Positions 49,681 through 61,247 of a stretch of 64,000 nucleotides of DNA are shown here, in pieces. Each line of letters opens with the position of its first letter. Position 1 is the first letter of the stretch. Origin of the DNA: Symsagittifera roscoffensis (Eukaryota > Xenacoelomorpha > Acoela > Convolutidae); NCBI RefSeq assembly GCF_963678635.1, contig NC_087071.1, positions 16,679,613 through 16,743,612 of the forward strand, in the 5' to 3' direction. The notes under the pieces are model-generated. The model saw only the letters and a program-made list of their open reading frames with translations. It made no database searches and was not told where the DNA came from. The position numbers and the translations under genes are program-made.

Positions 49681-51189
49681 CTTCATTCACTGTCTTCCAA
49701 CTGTCTGTTGGCTATGTTTTTCAACTTTCGTCTCTTTTATTCACTATCTTGTAATGCAACGTTTTTGATGTATCGCAAGTGTTGCGAAGCTCTGCTTCGC
49801 ATCTGTGTAAAAAATTAAGCAACCACTTGTTTGTTTGTTTGCGAAGTGCTGCTTTGCCTCCGAAATATAAGAGAGTTTAGCTTTTAAATAAAAGAGAATC
49901 TTTTTTACTGTTTGATCTTTTTAAAAATGTTTGTTTCTGTTTAGCCACGTAGTGATACGTGATAGCCACCTGCTATAGTAACATCTTCCAGCTACGTTGT
50001 ATTTCAAAAATTAAATTGTTAATTCGTTAATTTCTGGTCACATATGATCATTAGTTTTACCGCAGCAATAATTTTTGATGAAGCACGGTTTTTTACCGCA
50101 CCAATAAGCAGCTCAAGTTAAATTTAATAAAGCCGTTGAAGCAATTTAGTTCAATTACACTCTGAATTATGGACGATTAATTTTTAGAAAAGATCTATTT
50201 GGATGACTCTTTTTAATATGTTAGATAGTTTTTTTTTCACTCTTGTTTGCATCTTATAGTTTAAGTTATTTGCACTTTTAGTTTAGCTTAGAAATTCAGT
50301 CATCCCGAAAAATTTGTTCATAAGATGACCATGTTTAAATTCAATCAACTGTCTTACTCGCCCATAATTTAGTAGTTTCATTTGTAAGTTTAGCATCATC
50401 TTTCTAATCTCTCATTTTTCAAGTTTTCATTGTTGGCGAAGTTGTCTCGTTAGCGACTATGTCGTGACTCCGACTTCTCTTATGGCGCTCTGGCAGTCTT
50501 GACGTAATTTTCACTCCACGCATAGACATCAGCCGGAGCAATGCCCAAGTGAGGTTTCCTGAGAACGAAAAATGATCAATCCTCGATTTTTAACAAATCA
50601 TGGATCTTTCTCTAAAGAGCATGGCATGATTCGTTACAAAGAAAAAATTCGTGCATGCTTAATCAATGAATTCTGTCTTTCTTGGGGGTGAAAAATTGTT
50701 GCCAAGCAGCGTATATATTACGCCCCGAGCTTAGTACCAAAATTATGTAGCCCAATCATGGTAGGATTTTTCTATCATGGAAGGGCTATAATTTGCTAGC
50801 GGGGCTGTAATGGGAAACTGCCATGTAGTGTAACAATTCTTTGTAATATGATGTAATCTTATTTAATTATATTATGTAACTATGGTATGATAGGGTACCG
50901 TGCAAAAATCCGATATGTCAAACATCCGAAAAACAAAAAAGTGTTGCAAACATCCTAAAAGCGGCTTTACTAGGGTAGGGTAGGGCAAACATCAGACATT
51001 TTTCAAAAAGTAGGGCAAATATCCGATTTCTATCGTTTGCTTAAAAGATGCTATTTTGTCCGAAATAAGACAAACCGCCGCAGTCGCGCGAATTTAATGT
51101 GAGTTTGCCAAGAGATGCTATGAAATTATAGCCGGTTTTGTCTATTATTTTACTATATTATTTAATTAATTATATTATGTAACTATTTT
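49681..51189. other. Intergenic, hairpin motifs and short relic repeats
   Basis: Two GCGAAG-type hairpin motifs (49783-49801 and 49841-49857). From 50906 to 51030 a motif close to CAAACATCCGA recurs about four times. No coding content recognised. Confidence 0.5.
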
Positions 51190-51369
51190 ATGTAATAATT
51201 ATAATGCTGTTTGTGTGCCTGTGTTCGGTGAGTCCCTCGTCCCAGTTCCACAGTGCACCACAAGTGGTCTTCTGGGCAGTCATGAATGGACCCAACAGGT
51301 TCTGCTTCTGCTTAGTGTCTTTCTTGCTCTTGTTGCTCTCCTTGGGGGTCAGAATGGAGGTGTCCTAAA
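51190..51369 (-). CDS. Candidate terminal exon, minus strand
   Basis: Minus strand: acceptor GCTATGTTTTAG, then about 58 codons with protein-like composition (DTSILTPKESNKSKKDTKQK, then LLGPFMTAQKTTCGALWNWD) ending at a TAA near 51190. The phase-0 entry matches the phase-0 exit of the exon candidate at 52123. The plus strand is also open here (51215-51448), but that reading is Leu/Val-rich with an antisense look. No family recognised. Confidence 0.4.
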
Positions 51370-52122
51370 ACATAGCACTTTTGTGAAGGGCAATTTTAAG
51401 AGTTTCTCTATTTTAGCGGGGGGGGGGGAGCGGGTTCAAAAAATATAGAACGTTTTTGTGTACATGTTTTTTAGATCGACCAAGCTGAGATCTCCCAAAT
51501 TAAGTAGCTTAATAGTTATTGACTAGTTCTTATTTTTTGTTATAAGAGCAGACGTTAAATTTTTCGAGTGGTTTGAATAATGCACCGAATAACAATATTT
51601 TGCTTTGCTGGAAAAATTCCCAGAAAAAAATGCCGTTTTTGGGAACTTTTTAGAGGTTTTGACATATCGTGGTTTTTTCAGCGCATGCTTGATCTTAATC
51701 TGTTAATGCTATTTTCAATGCGTCCAGGGTTCATTTTGTGCCATTACAGAATATAACTTGGCGTTCAAAAAAATGAAGTTTAAGTTTGGACTTGGTTAGA
51801 ATGGTTTATTACTGGTTCCTATGTAATGGTTTATTACTGGTTTTTAATTTTTTTACCCTTGTCAGATTTTGCGATTGGTACAAAAATGTACACTTGGGAC
51901 TCAAGCAATTTCAATAGATGATTAGAATTGATTTTTTTAAAAAAAAATTGATACAAGCTTAACACGATGATTGGTTTAGCTGGCATGTTATTAAAGTTTC
52001 ATTTGCATTTTTGAAGGCGCCCAAAAATTGATTGGTAGACCTAAAACTGGTGCCGTAAAAATCGAGGGACTCGAATTCCTGAAAAATATCTACATCCCCC
52101 AAAAGGCACCCTTGCTTACAAT

Positions 52123-52304
52123 AGCAGCTCTGGCAGTCATAGCTCCACTGCTGTGCTCATTCAACACAGCTGATCTCTTCGGAGATTCCCTTTGTTGCAC
52201 CTGTTGTGCCTCCATGATGCAGCAGTTCTTCCAGGGACCCCATTGCATCTTCTTCTTCACCGAGGAGCGACACTTGGAGCAGATGTAAGTGTGTCTGCCA
52301 TATG
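52123..52304 (-). CDS. Candidate internal exon, minus strand
   Basis: Minus strand: acceptor-like CATATGGCAG, then TYICSKCRSSVKKKMQWGPW, then KNCCIMEAQQVQQRESPKRS and HSSGAMTARAAI, ending at a strong donor GCTATT|GTAAGC. C-S-K-C with C-C and basic residues could bind zinc or nucleic acid. The alternative is a plus-strand exon ending CAGAT|GTAAGT at 52285 with a hydrophobic, Cys-rich product. I prefer the minus strand because two adjacent minus exons agree in phase and read more like a soluble protein. Family unknown. Confidence 0.4.
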
Positions 52305-52320
52305 TTGAAGATGTATTCAT

Positions 52321-53630
52321 AGCTTAAAGTGTGGTAAGATGGTAGTTGTTGTTAGGAAGGTGAGGTGGCAGTTACAGGGTCGAGAGTTTGAATCCTTCTC
52401 AGGTCTAAATGAAACGGTATAACAAATATGATCATAGTTGGATATAAAAACCATCAATGAAAAATCTCCTTTATCTTGCATTCTGGATGAGTATTGTGAC
52501 AGTTATTTGTCACTAACAAGGTGGAGAGATCGATTGCCGTGGGTGTTGTACATTTTTTTCTCGAGAATTAATTTTTTTGAACTATTGCAACCCTTCACCC
52601 CCATTAAAATATACGACCACGAAATTTTCCACGAATTTTGATTCCACGAAAGTTAACGAAAATCGTTAAAAATAGGATGAAGGACGTTTTTGTATTGCAT
52701 CTCAAATTTGGAGTTTTTGGACCTTAATTGGAGTTTTTGAATGTGTTAATAAGCTTACCTTGGTCCAATTGTTTCTTTAGGTCTGATCGGCAGGTTAGGT
52801 AAATAATATTTTTCTGGCTTGGAGTTGATTTCAACTAGAATATTACTGGTTCAGTAAAAGGATTTGTTTGGGATTAGAATTATAAGAGTCGATCAAAATT
52901 TGACGTTGCCTCAGACCAATTTAGACCCGCCTTTAGACTAAACACTGCATGTGCTTATTGCTTTTTCTTCGCTCCAAAGAAGTATCAACAAAACAACAAA
53001 AATGAAGAGCTGTTTTTAAACCAATAATGAATTTAAGAAGGCTTCTTATTATTCTTGTTGAATAGCTAGTTAAAATCAACTAAACTGTGTGCATAAATTG
53101 CTTAGCTACTGGTTAAAAGTCAGACGCAAGTTTAATTTTTTGTCGGTTCTAGCAATATAACCAAAATTATGAACTCAGAGCTATGTTAATAGCTGTTTCT
53201 AAAATATCAGCAAGAGTTAGTTTTAAGTACTTTGACGAGTTTTATTTTTGTTATAAAAGCAGACGATATATATTTTGAGTGGTTTTAACAATGGACCAGA
53301 CATTTTCTTCAATGTTAGAAGAATTTTCCTGCTGTTACGCTTACGAATACCAAGCGTTACCGAATCGGAATATAGACTTTTTTCGGGTTAACAACTAGTT
53401 AAACAAAATCACTGAATTGTTTGTGCACCTATCATTTGTGCAGCATCAATTCTGCAGCTGACGTACTCACTTTATTATAATTTCAAATTAAACTACTGGT
53501 TACCAAAGCAAGTAGACGGCAAAGGGCATAGGCTCGAAGCCGGCCAGGACATGTTATTTTAAACCGAAAGTATTCATTATCAAAACATTTAAGATAATGT
53601 CGGTGTTCTGCTTATCTTTTGTCACCTTGT
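52321..53630. other. Intergenic, no recognisable gene
   Basis: AT-rich. Contains a B-box-like GAGTTTGAATCC at about 52390 and no coding frame I can support. Confidence 0.45.
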
Positions 53631-53639
53631 TGCCACATT

Positions 53640-53760
53640 GGTTCCATGACATTCTACCCTATTCCAATCTACCCTATGCTAATCTACCTTATACTATTCT
53701 ATCCTACATACCAATCTACCCTATACCAATCTACCCTATACCATTCTACCCTATAATTAA
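53640..53760 (+). repeat. Left terminal inverted repeat
   Basis: Seven to eight units of about 15-16 bases (CTACCCTATACCAAT and variants), including the variant TATCCTACATACCAAT. The same order of variants, inverted, appears in the right terminus, so the whole array and not just the unit is shared. Confidence 0.9.
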
Positions 53761-54009
53761 AGCAATTGAAACTTACCCCATCCTCTTGAAGAATCCGAAA
53801 CAGTATATTTCCGAACAAATCAAAGAACCATTAATTATGATCAAAGAATAATTGACGTACGTGAACAAAATATCAAAGCAACGTAAAACTTGCGCGTTCA
53901 AAATGGAAATGAGTTCAAAGCATGAACGAACAGAAATTTTAATCCAATGGTGCTATAGAAATGCGTTGCGGCTATTTCTTAAACAAACAAAAGTCATATC
54001 ACATCAAGT

Positions 54010-54075
54010 CGACATAGCGTAGCGGATAATGCCTGTGTTTGAAAATCAAAAGATCAAATCACCAAGAAGTCAAAT
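54010..54075 (+). repeat. tRNA-like sequence
   Basis: ATAGCGTAGCGGATAATGCC resembles an A box and D arm, and AGATCAAATCACC about 35 bases on a degenerate B box. It lies in the 3' flank of the transposase inside the transposon. The structure is incomplete and no functional tRNA is claimed. Confidence 0.3.
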
Positions 54076-54136
54076 TTTGAATGAAATTCGAAAATTACTG
54101 AGGGTTTGACTAGTTGATCACAAAAGGAGGGGTAGA

Positions 54137-54170
54137 CCCCCCAGTACCAGGCCAAGGCGGTACTGGGGGG
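54137..54170. repeat. Perfect 12-bp-stem hairpin in transposon
   Basis: CCCCCCAGTACC, a 10-base loop, then GGTACTGGGGGG. It lies between the transposase stop (54327) and the left terminus, so in the transposase 3' region. A role in termination or RNA stability would be speculative. Confidence 0.8.
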
Positions 54171-54326
54171 CGGGGTGAGGGAGAAGGTAAAATTCTTTTG
54201 GTATTGGCCTCTATTACCTCCCAAAACTTCAGCCCTCTACGGCCACGGGAACCTCAAAAAGTGTATTTTTTTAGAAATTAAATTGAATTTTTGAAAAATT
54301 CACAAAGTTTGTTAAAATAAACTGAG

Positions 54327-55753
54327 TTAGGAATGACTTAATTGCGCGAGAGAATACAAATAGGTTAAAATAGAATCTTTGTTAAAATTTTTGCAAATGT
54401 TTTTCACTTTCTCGTTCAATTCCCTGTACTTCTTTCGACTGGGGTTGCTGTTTCCTCCCATTGCTTTCATTATATTAAACTTCTGATTTGCAGCATCCAG
54501 TTTTATTTGTTCCAGAAAGGTGTGAACGGATGGGTGGTTTCCTTTGAAGAGAGTAGCAACGCCAAGATGCCAGCCTTCTACAGCATTTGTTGTCCTTATT
54601 AACCCAGCAGCTGCTTCTTCGGAATGATTCCAAAGGTTTACTGGGAAGAGAGGTTCGCGAGAATTCCTTCCGATGGTTTCGCCTTTAATGTAGGTGCGCT
54701 GAAAGTTTGAGGCTACCTCATCAAGTTTTTGAGTGATATTGTCGTCAAGATCAAATTTGTCCGACACGTTTTCGATTTCCTCAATGACCAAGTCAAAAGC
54801 AGCATTGACCATTTCAACTGGTACGAAACTTAGAGCTGGAATTAAGCGCAATGACAAATTGAGATCATGATTAGTTTCGTACAGTCGCTTCAGGCCCACT
54901 TCGTTTATTTTCCGGTTGAACGCTTGACATAAATGAAAATAGCAGCCTTTCAGCAACGCTCCGGTATGGTGACTAGCGAAAGCGTTCAGTGCTGCACGTT
55001 CAAAATCGAGGAGAATGCGGTGAGGCTCGGTGTTTTCGGTGATGGCTGATAACCCCTTCAGTAGCTTTTTGTAAGTTTGTTCTGTTTTGTTGGGCAACAG
55101 TGCATAAATGCAGGGGGGTAAAAGCCAGCGAGTTGAATGTGGATGGTGTAGAGTTGATAAAACTGAATCGGGCAAATTTTGAACGTTCCATCACACAGCC
55201 AAACATCTCGATGTAATATCAAACTCTGGATATTGTCCCGATCTCCAAAAATCAACACCCTTTCTGGATCTTCAATGCCGCTATCGAAGACGCAAAAATC
55301 CCCATGTTGCTTTGGCACTTCAAAATGTCTGTCGACAATTGGAGGCAACGTGGGTCTATCATTTACCTTCTGTCGATTGAGGGCCCGGTTAATAGCCGAC
55401 CGGCAAGGAAGAGCTAATTGAACTGCTTTTTCTTCGGAGACAGACTGCAGGCCGTTTGCTATAATTATGCTGTTGACTGGTACTTGCTGTATTTTTGTGT
55501 CCTGTTTCATTTTCTGCACGAGAAGCCTTGCATCCGAACGACCAGGAAATACTTCGTGCGTGTGCTCATTTCTACAGGAAATAAGATCGTTTTCTCTGGT
55601 TATTGCTGTCGTTTTGCATTTATGGGACCCCCATCTTGAACACTTCCAGTGAATGTTTCCATTCTTTGTTTCCTGTTTTTTCGTAAACTCGTGGCCACCG
55701 ATTACAAGCGTTCGCCGATTCTGTTGGGATAAACCCCAAGAAATTTGACTCAT
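54327..55753 (-). pseudogene. Mutator-like transposase with FLYWCH zinc finger, one frameshift
   Basis: Two overlapping frames join at a run of six C (55113-55118, minus strand). The first (55753 downward) has a FLYWCH finger at residues of about 16-68, with HWKCSRWGSHKCK and EHTHEV, then WLCDGTFKICP with the first catalytic Asp. The second continues ILLDFERAALNAF (second Asp), CYFHLCQAF and TTNAVEGWHLG (catalytic Glu), so a full DDE triad is preserved. It would bind the termini and catalyse cut-and-paste transposition. Apart from the homopolymer frameshift no lesion is visible; a sequencing error there would make it intact. Confidence 0.85.
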
Positions 55754-56029
55754 TTTAGTAGATGTTATTCCAAAGAAAATTGATATAATGACGTAGTTTT
55801 GGTTTCATTCTTGTACGTGATTTTGAAAATTGGGGATTAAAACTTGTTAATTGAAATAAATTTCAGATTTTGAGGCTCTAATTGCGATTTAGTCTTTAGA
55901 ACAATTTCTTTAAGTGAAAGACTCAAATTGAGTCCAAAAATTTAGACTCAAATGAATTAACACGTGCTGTATCTTTCCGATTCTAATTAGGACTTTGAAA
56001 GATTACATTATGATACCTCATTATGGTAT

Positions 56030-56158
56030 ATAGGGCAGATTAGTATAGGGTAGATTAGTATAGGGTAGATTGGCATAGGGTAGATTGGTATGTAGGATAT
56101 AATGGCATAGGGTAGAATGGTATAGGGTAGTTTGGAATAGGGTAGATTGTCCTGCCAC
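56030..56158 (-). repeat. Right terminal inverted repeat
   Basis: Reverse complement of the left terminus: repeated GGGTAGATTGGTATA-like units, ending GTCCTGCCAC before the target duplication. Confidence 0.9.
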
Positions 56159-56167
56159 TGCCACATT

Positions 56168-56639
56168 TCTTACTTTTCTTGTGATGCAAGATAATTTAAT
56201 TGCAATTTTTTGGTTTTTGTATAATTTTTAGTTTGCTTAGAATCTTTTATTGGGTTGGTGATTTTTTTGCGTCTTCTGAGGTAGAAAATAGGTTTTCTTT
56301 GTTTTGCGTTTCTATAGGGGAAGGCCCAAAAACTTTTTGAAAACACTATTTCATGCCATCTGTTGTGTTGGTCGTTTTCTCAAATTGAACACCATTCGAG
56401 ACAAAAACTTGGGGACTTTTCAGAAATTTTGTTGTTCAAATTTACCCCCATTCAAAGGCATTAGTTTTCATTAGTCGGATAGCTTGCAATGCTATGTTTG
56501 TTTGAGGCTGTGAGTCTGCTTCGCCTTTGTGTGATAATTTCAATTTTTTTTCAATCAAGCTTAGCCAATCGATATCTGAAGTCAAATACACTCGCTGATT
56601 AATTTGAAAATGTGAAGTCGCTGAAATAGTTTGAAATTA
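56168..56639. other. Intergenic, no recognisable gene
   Basis: AT-rich, with half of a GCGAAG-type hairpin motif (CTGCTTCGCC) at about 56516. Nothing else recognised. Confidence 0.45.
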
Positions 56640-58070
56640 GCAACTCAATATTTGGATGCTGTCAGGACTTCCCCAGCTGTCGCGGTTTTGGCCTCCATAT
56701 CTGAATAACCAAATACTTTTAGTTGACGAGATAAAAAAAAATTCAAAAATTTCTGGAAAAATTAAATTTAAAAATTTCATAAAATGTGAAATTCTCAACC
56801 CTGTAGTTTGGTGACGTCAGGGTACTCTCAGGCGTTGCAAGTCTTGCGTCCAAATTTCACTTCTCAAATTCTTGGAGTTTATGAGATACGACGTTTTTTT
56901 ATGATTTTTTAAAAAAGTTTTCAAAAAACTTACATTTAATTTTTTTTGGAAATGTTAATCCTGTAGTTGAAAAATGTGAGGGTAGTCTCAGGGATTGCGA
57001 ATCTTGCCTCTAAATATGAATGCTCAAATCCTTTTATCTTCGAGATATGACGTTTTTTTTGGATTTTTTCAAAGAACTTAGAAATAGAAATTTTCACAAA
57101 ATTTCAATTTCTCATCTCTATAGTGAGGCTATGTTAAAGAACTACCAGGAGTTTCAAATTCTGCTTCCAAATATGACTGCTCAAATCTTTGTAATTTTGG
57201 AGATCTGACTTGTTTTGTGATTCTTTCAAAAAATTTTTCAGAAAACTTTAACTGAATTTTTTTTTCAAAATTCGAAATTCGTTGTTTTTGTAGTGGTAGC
57301 TGTCAAAGTAATCTCAGGGTCTCAGGAGTTGCGAATCTTGTCTCCAAATATGAATGCTCAAATCCTTGGACTTTTCGAGATATGACGTGCTTTAAGATTT
57401 CTTTAAAAAAATTTTTCAGATAACTTAGATTTTAAAAAATTCAGAAGATTTGAAATTCTCAACCTTTTATTTGGGTACTGGGAAACACTCTTCTCAGGAG
57501 TATGATGTTGCAAATTTTGCGTCGGAATGCTTTCAGTTTCCGAGATGTGACGTCTCTAATGTCTCTTTTTTTAAATGTTCAAAGAACTAGATATAAAAAT
57601 TTTCTGAGAATTTGAAATTCCTATCTCTATAGTGAGGGTTTGTCAGGACACTCCTTGGGGTTGCGACTTTTCCCTTCAAATATGACTGTTTAAACCCTCG
57701 AAGCTTTCGAGATATGACGTTTTTTCTGATTTTTTCAAAATAATTTTCAGAAAACCTAAATTTAAATTTTTTTTTTCGAAATTTGGAATTCCTAACCCTG
57801 GGGACTGTCAGAGTACTTTCCAGGGTTGTAAATCTTGTTGCATCCAAATGCAACTGCTCAATGGCTTTTAGTTTCCGAGATGTGACGTTTTTCTTTCATT
57901 TTAAAAATTTTCAACGAAATAAGATATGAAAAAAATTGTATTGTTTTTCGAAATTTGAGTTGAATAACTTTCCAAAATATGAAATTACCAACCCTGTGAT
58001 TGGGAGCTGTCAGAATACACTCAAGTGATGCAAATGTTATTTCAAATATATGCGGTTTTTTATGAGTTTT
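56640..58070. repeat. Diverged satellite array, period about 165 bp
   Basis: An anchor GAGATATGACGTTTTTT and variants occurs at 56883, 57042, 57200, 57377, 57542, 57709 and 57877 (spacing 159, 158, 177, 165, 167 and 168). Each is preceded by a CAGG-TTGCRAATCTTG-like and an AATATGANTGCTCAAAT-like block. There are about eight units, each well diverged from the next, so the array is old. Confidence 0.85.
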
Positions 58071-60164
58071 CTTAAATTCGAAGCACCGGAGGTGCGATAC
58101 ACGCTAGTTCAGTTTAAATTACCTGAAAGCTTAAATTTACCGCTTTTATAATTTTTTTGTCTCGAGCTCTACAATGAGGCTGGATTTCGAAACAGCGATG
58201 GTTGACATTGCTATGACTCTCGTTTCATATGTTTTCAACTCAGCTAGAAAGATATATCTCAACGACATATGGGAAGTTAAAGACAGATGGAAAGTTAAAA
58301 AACCAAATTGAAGCTGAAAATTGCGGAAAACCAGCATTGCTTCACTGCAAATTGAACAATCCAATACCGTAGTATCAGTTTTTTTGAATGCTTTTTTTTC
58401 TGTTTTCATTTCAGCCGTTACAATATTTTTTTCGACAGTTTCTTGCTTGTGCTTTTTTTGCTTCTACTTCACCGTTCTACTTTCACCTTGTTTTTTTTAC
58501 TTGTACTTCCACCGTTCTACCTTGGGCCTTTCTTTCGTATGGGAGAAAGATGTCATCAATTTCGCCGTAGCTGGTCCCACCTGGAAGAGTCGGATGACTC
58601 TGGGACCCCCACTGGTATTTCATATATTTTTTTAAAAGAGTAATGAATGAATTGCAGCGGCTAGGCTCAGCAAAACTTCAGCAGTACCTTCAGTGCTCGA
58701 ACATTTTTTGGATCAAAGAGTTTGCATGCTAAAACTTATGGTATGGAGATGAAATGAAAACAAAATTTGTTGTTCGTTCTTGCAGATGAAGTCTCGTTAC
58801 AAAAATTAGCTGCTTTAAAAATTGGCACATAACTGGATTTATGATTTTAATTTATGACAATTTTTGCCGGCTCTGTAAAAGCATTGTGAATTATTAATCT
58901 TAGTTGGTAGTGGGGAAGCTGAACGAAAGGTATGCCCCCGTACATAACTTAAAGTTGACGAAGGTTAATTTTTTCAAACATCTAGCGTGTAGGTAGATTC
59001 ATATGACAGCCCTCGAAGTTTCGAATCGAATTTTACCAAAGATGTGAATTGTTTTATCAGAGTTTGAGAAGTGCAATAAACTGTCTGCAGATAAATAAGA
59101 CAGAAAGTGTGGAAGAGAAGAGTTTGGAACGTCCAATGAAAAATAAATCGAATAAACGTAAAAAATCAATTAACGAGTGATGAGCTTAATTTTAATTGTA
59201 TTTAGTTAATTTTTAATAGACAAATTAAAGGTAACGGTGTCATCATAAAGTTACTTGTCCCACACATACAGAAAACTACAAAAGCAGCGAACCTTTTTTG
59301 GAACGATTTTTTAAATTATTTTTCTAGGCTTACTCTGTTTTTTTTAAAATTAGTTTTACTGCAATCTCAAAGTTAACTGTGATTTGATTTCGTTAGATTG
59401 AAGATCATTCACACCTGTTGAGTTTAGCCGGATTGTAGCCTCACAGTCAATTTTTTCACAGTCGAGTCATACAATGTTAAAAGCACCTTACCTGCTGAAT
59501 TGATTGATGCCGCTTGGATTTTTTAAATAATTGATTACTTGAAATAGACACAATTAATATCGCATCTAAGTGTCTGCAGTATTTTGGTTGAGAGGTACTT
59601 CATATATCTAAATGAATAGGACAGGATAGCATAATAACTTCTATAGCGTGTACGAGATTTTTTTTATTGTAAATTTAAAACACCTGCTCGGAAGTAAGCG
59701 AATCAAATTGCTTACTGTTGTCTAATTTTATCCTGCTAATGCTTGTTATAGAACTATAATAATGTTTTTTTTTAAATTTATCTTTTGGTTATATTGAGTT
59801 AAAAGTTTGAAAATAACTAACGGCAAAGGTTTTCCTGAAATCAACAAAAATAATCCCATTCCTCAAAAAATAACATTGTTTAGAATATCTCAATGATGTG
59901 ACCAGATATTACGTAATTCTAGGTAATATATATAGAAAAATTTACTAGTAATAGTAAAGCGTTGATACTATTCCGATTTCAGCGGATGATGAAGTGGTTC
60001 TTTAGAGGATCGGTAAATTGGGCACCGGTTAATAGTTGACTCTAGAAAAGTTATGAAATGGGAAATTTAGGCATTTATTGCAAACTTTTACATTTTTATT
60101 GAAGAAAAAATATTATTTCAATTTTCTTTCAAAGTAGAAGTACTATAATAAGAAACAAACAAGT
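58071..60164. other. Intergenic, no recognisable gene
   Basis: AT-rich. Open frames at 58321-58643 overlap in several frames and are poly-pyrimidine driven, so I do not call them genes. Confidence 0.45.
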
Positions 60165-60830
60165 AACAAGAATAGCCGGTTACTAGGCAAGTAGCACTGA
60201 ATGTTCCGACCACAGTCTTAAAAAAAATCAAAAATGTTTTCTCAAATTGGTGTCGTTTTTTCTGCATTTTGTGATAAAAAAAATCTGAACGAAAAACATA
60301 ACTTGAGCATATTTGAAAGTCATAGTAAAATAGGTCAATTGGAAAACAGTTTTTGAATAAAACTGACTAGAAAAACGAAAAAAAAAATAAATTTTCAAGT
60401 TTTTGAGTCCCAAAATTTTCTCCTGGTGTCGAGAAAAACCGGTTTGAAATTTTTGATTTTTCGTCTAATTTCGAGCGAATAAAGCGAACGATCAGACGAA
60501 CAGCAGCTTAGTTATGCAAAGTTTCAGCCCTGCTAACTTAATTTGGGAAGCTATTTTGGGAACCAAAAACTTCAAAAAATTGGAAAGTTTTTTAAAATTT
60601 TTTTTGAATTTTTTTTTTTTTATTTTTCTATTCAATTTCCTAGAAAAAATTTTGTGTCCAGTTTACCTATTTTTCTACGAATGTCAGATATCGTTTTACA
60701 TTAGACTTTTTTCATCTCCCCACGCAGAAAAAATTTCACTTATTTGAAAAAAAGCTTTTTGTCGTTTTTTAAATACTTTGGTGGTCGGAACATTGTGCCA
60801 CAGTAATCGGCTATCCTTGTTGTTATTTGC
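60165..60830. mobile_element. MITE-like inverted-repeat element 1
   Basis: Imperfect terminal inverted repeats of about 50 bp, including a perfect 14-bp core: AATGTTCCGACCAC at 60200-60213 and GTGGTCGGAACATT at 60781-60794, plus flanking AACAAGAATAGCCGGTTACT and its inverted counterpart. No coding capacity. Interior resembles 61823-62326. Confidence 0.7.
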
Positions 60831-61105
60831 CTGTAAGGGAGCGTCATACCACCGATTACCAATGTTAGCTCAGTCGAGCAAGCGTTCATCACTTGCCAAT
60901 ATCAATTTTTGTCATCGAATTCCTTTTTATCGGCTGTTGAATGGGGTATAAGACAAAATATCCCTTGCCTGCGACATAAAATACCAGGTTAATTAAATTG
61001 TAAATCTTATTTTTCATTCATTCAACATAGTGGCAAGGTGTTTACTTTGAGAATGTCTCATCGAGAATTTGATACCCCGCCAAATTCAAGTGGTAATGAT
61101 AGTGT

Positions 61106-61157
61106 GTGAGGCCGCGCTCTCAATTGACCTCTTGCTCGAGGTCTAGCGCAGCCTCAC
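61106..61157 (+). ncRNA. Long GC-rich hairpin, unassigned
   Basis: Stem GTGAGGC/GCCTCAC (7 bp), a C-A mismatch, GCGCT/AGCGC (5 bp), an asymmetric 7/1 internal loop, then GACCTC/GAGGTC (6 bp) closing a TTGCTC loop. The 52-base structure is GC-rich in an AT-rich setting. It could be a structured RNA or a precursor hairpin, or the relic of a repeat. No family recognised. Confidence 0.3.
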
Positions 61158-61247
61158 CGATTTAAACTGCAAAATAACCTTCGCAGAAAGTGTGTTTGAC
61201 CTGCTAAATAACTAAGTCTATTAAAGTTTGTTTCGCAAAGGCGGGAA

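Larger units (their letters stand above)
53640..56158 (-). mobile_element. Mutator-like DNA transposon with minisatellite-like TIRs
   Basis: 2519 bases flanked by a 9-bp direct repeat TGCCACATT (53631-53639 and 56159-56167), the target duplication length of Mutator-like elements. The first and last roughly 120 bases are inverted copies of each other, each made of tandem units close to CTACCCTATACCAAT. One transposase gene lies on the minus strand. It also contains a G/C hairpin (54137-54170) and a tRNA-like stretch (54010-54075). Confidence 0.9.

Noticed and set aside
47728-49768. Plus-strand ORFs at 47728, 48037, 49097 and 49475
   Set aside because: All antisense to retroelement coding sequence with conserved RT, endonuclease and PHD motifs.
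58321-58643. Overlapping ORFs in three plus-strand frames
   Set aside because: Poly-pyrimidine DNA gives Phe/Leu/Ser-rich frames by composition; no splice structure or motif.
61053-61109. Short ORF starting ATGTCTCATCG as a first exon
   Set aside because: Only 18 codons, a weak GTAATG donor and no recognisable downstream exon.
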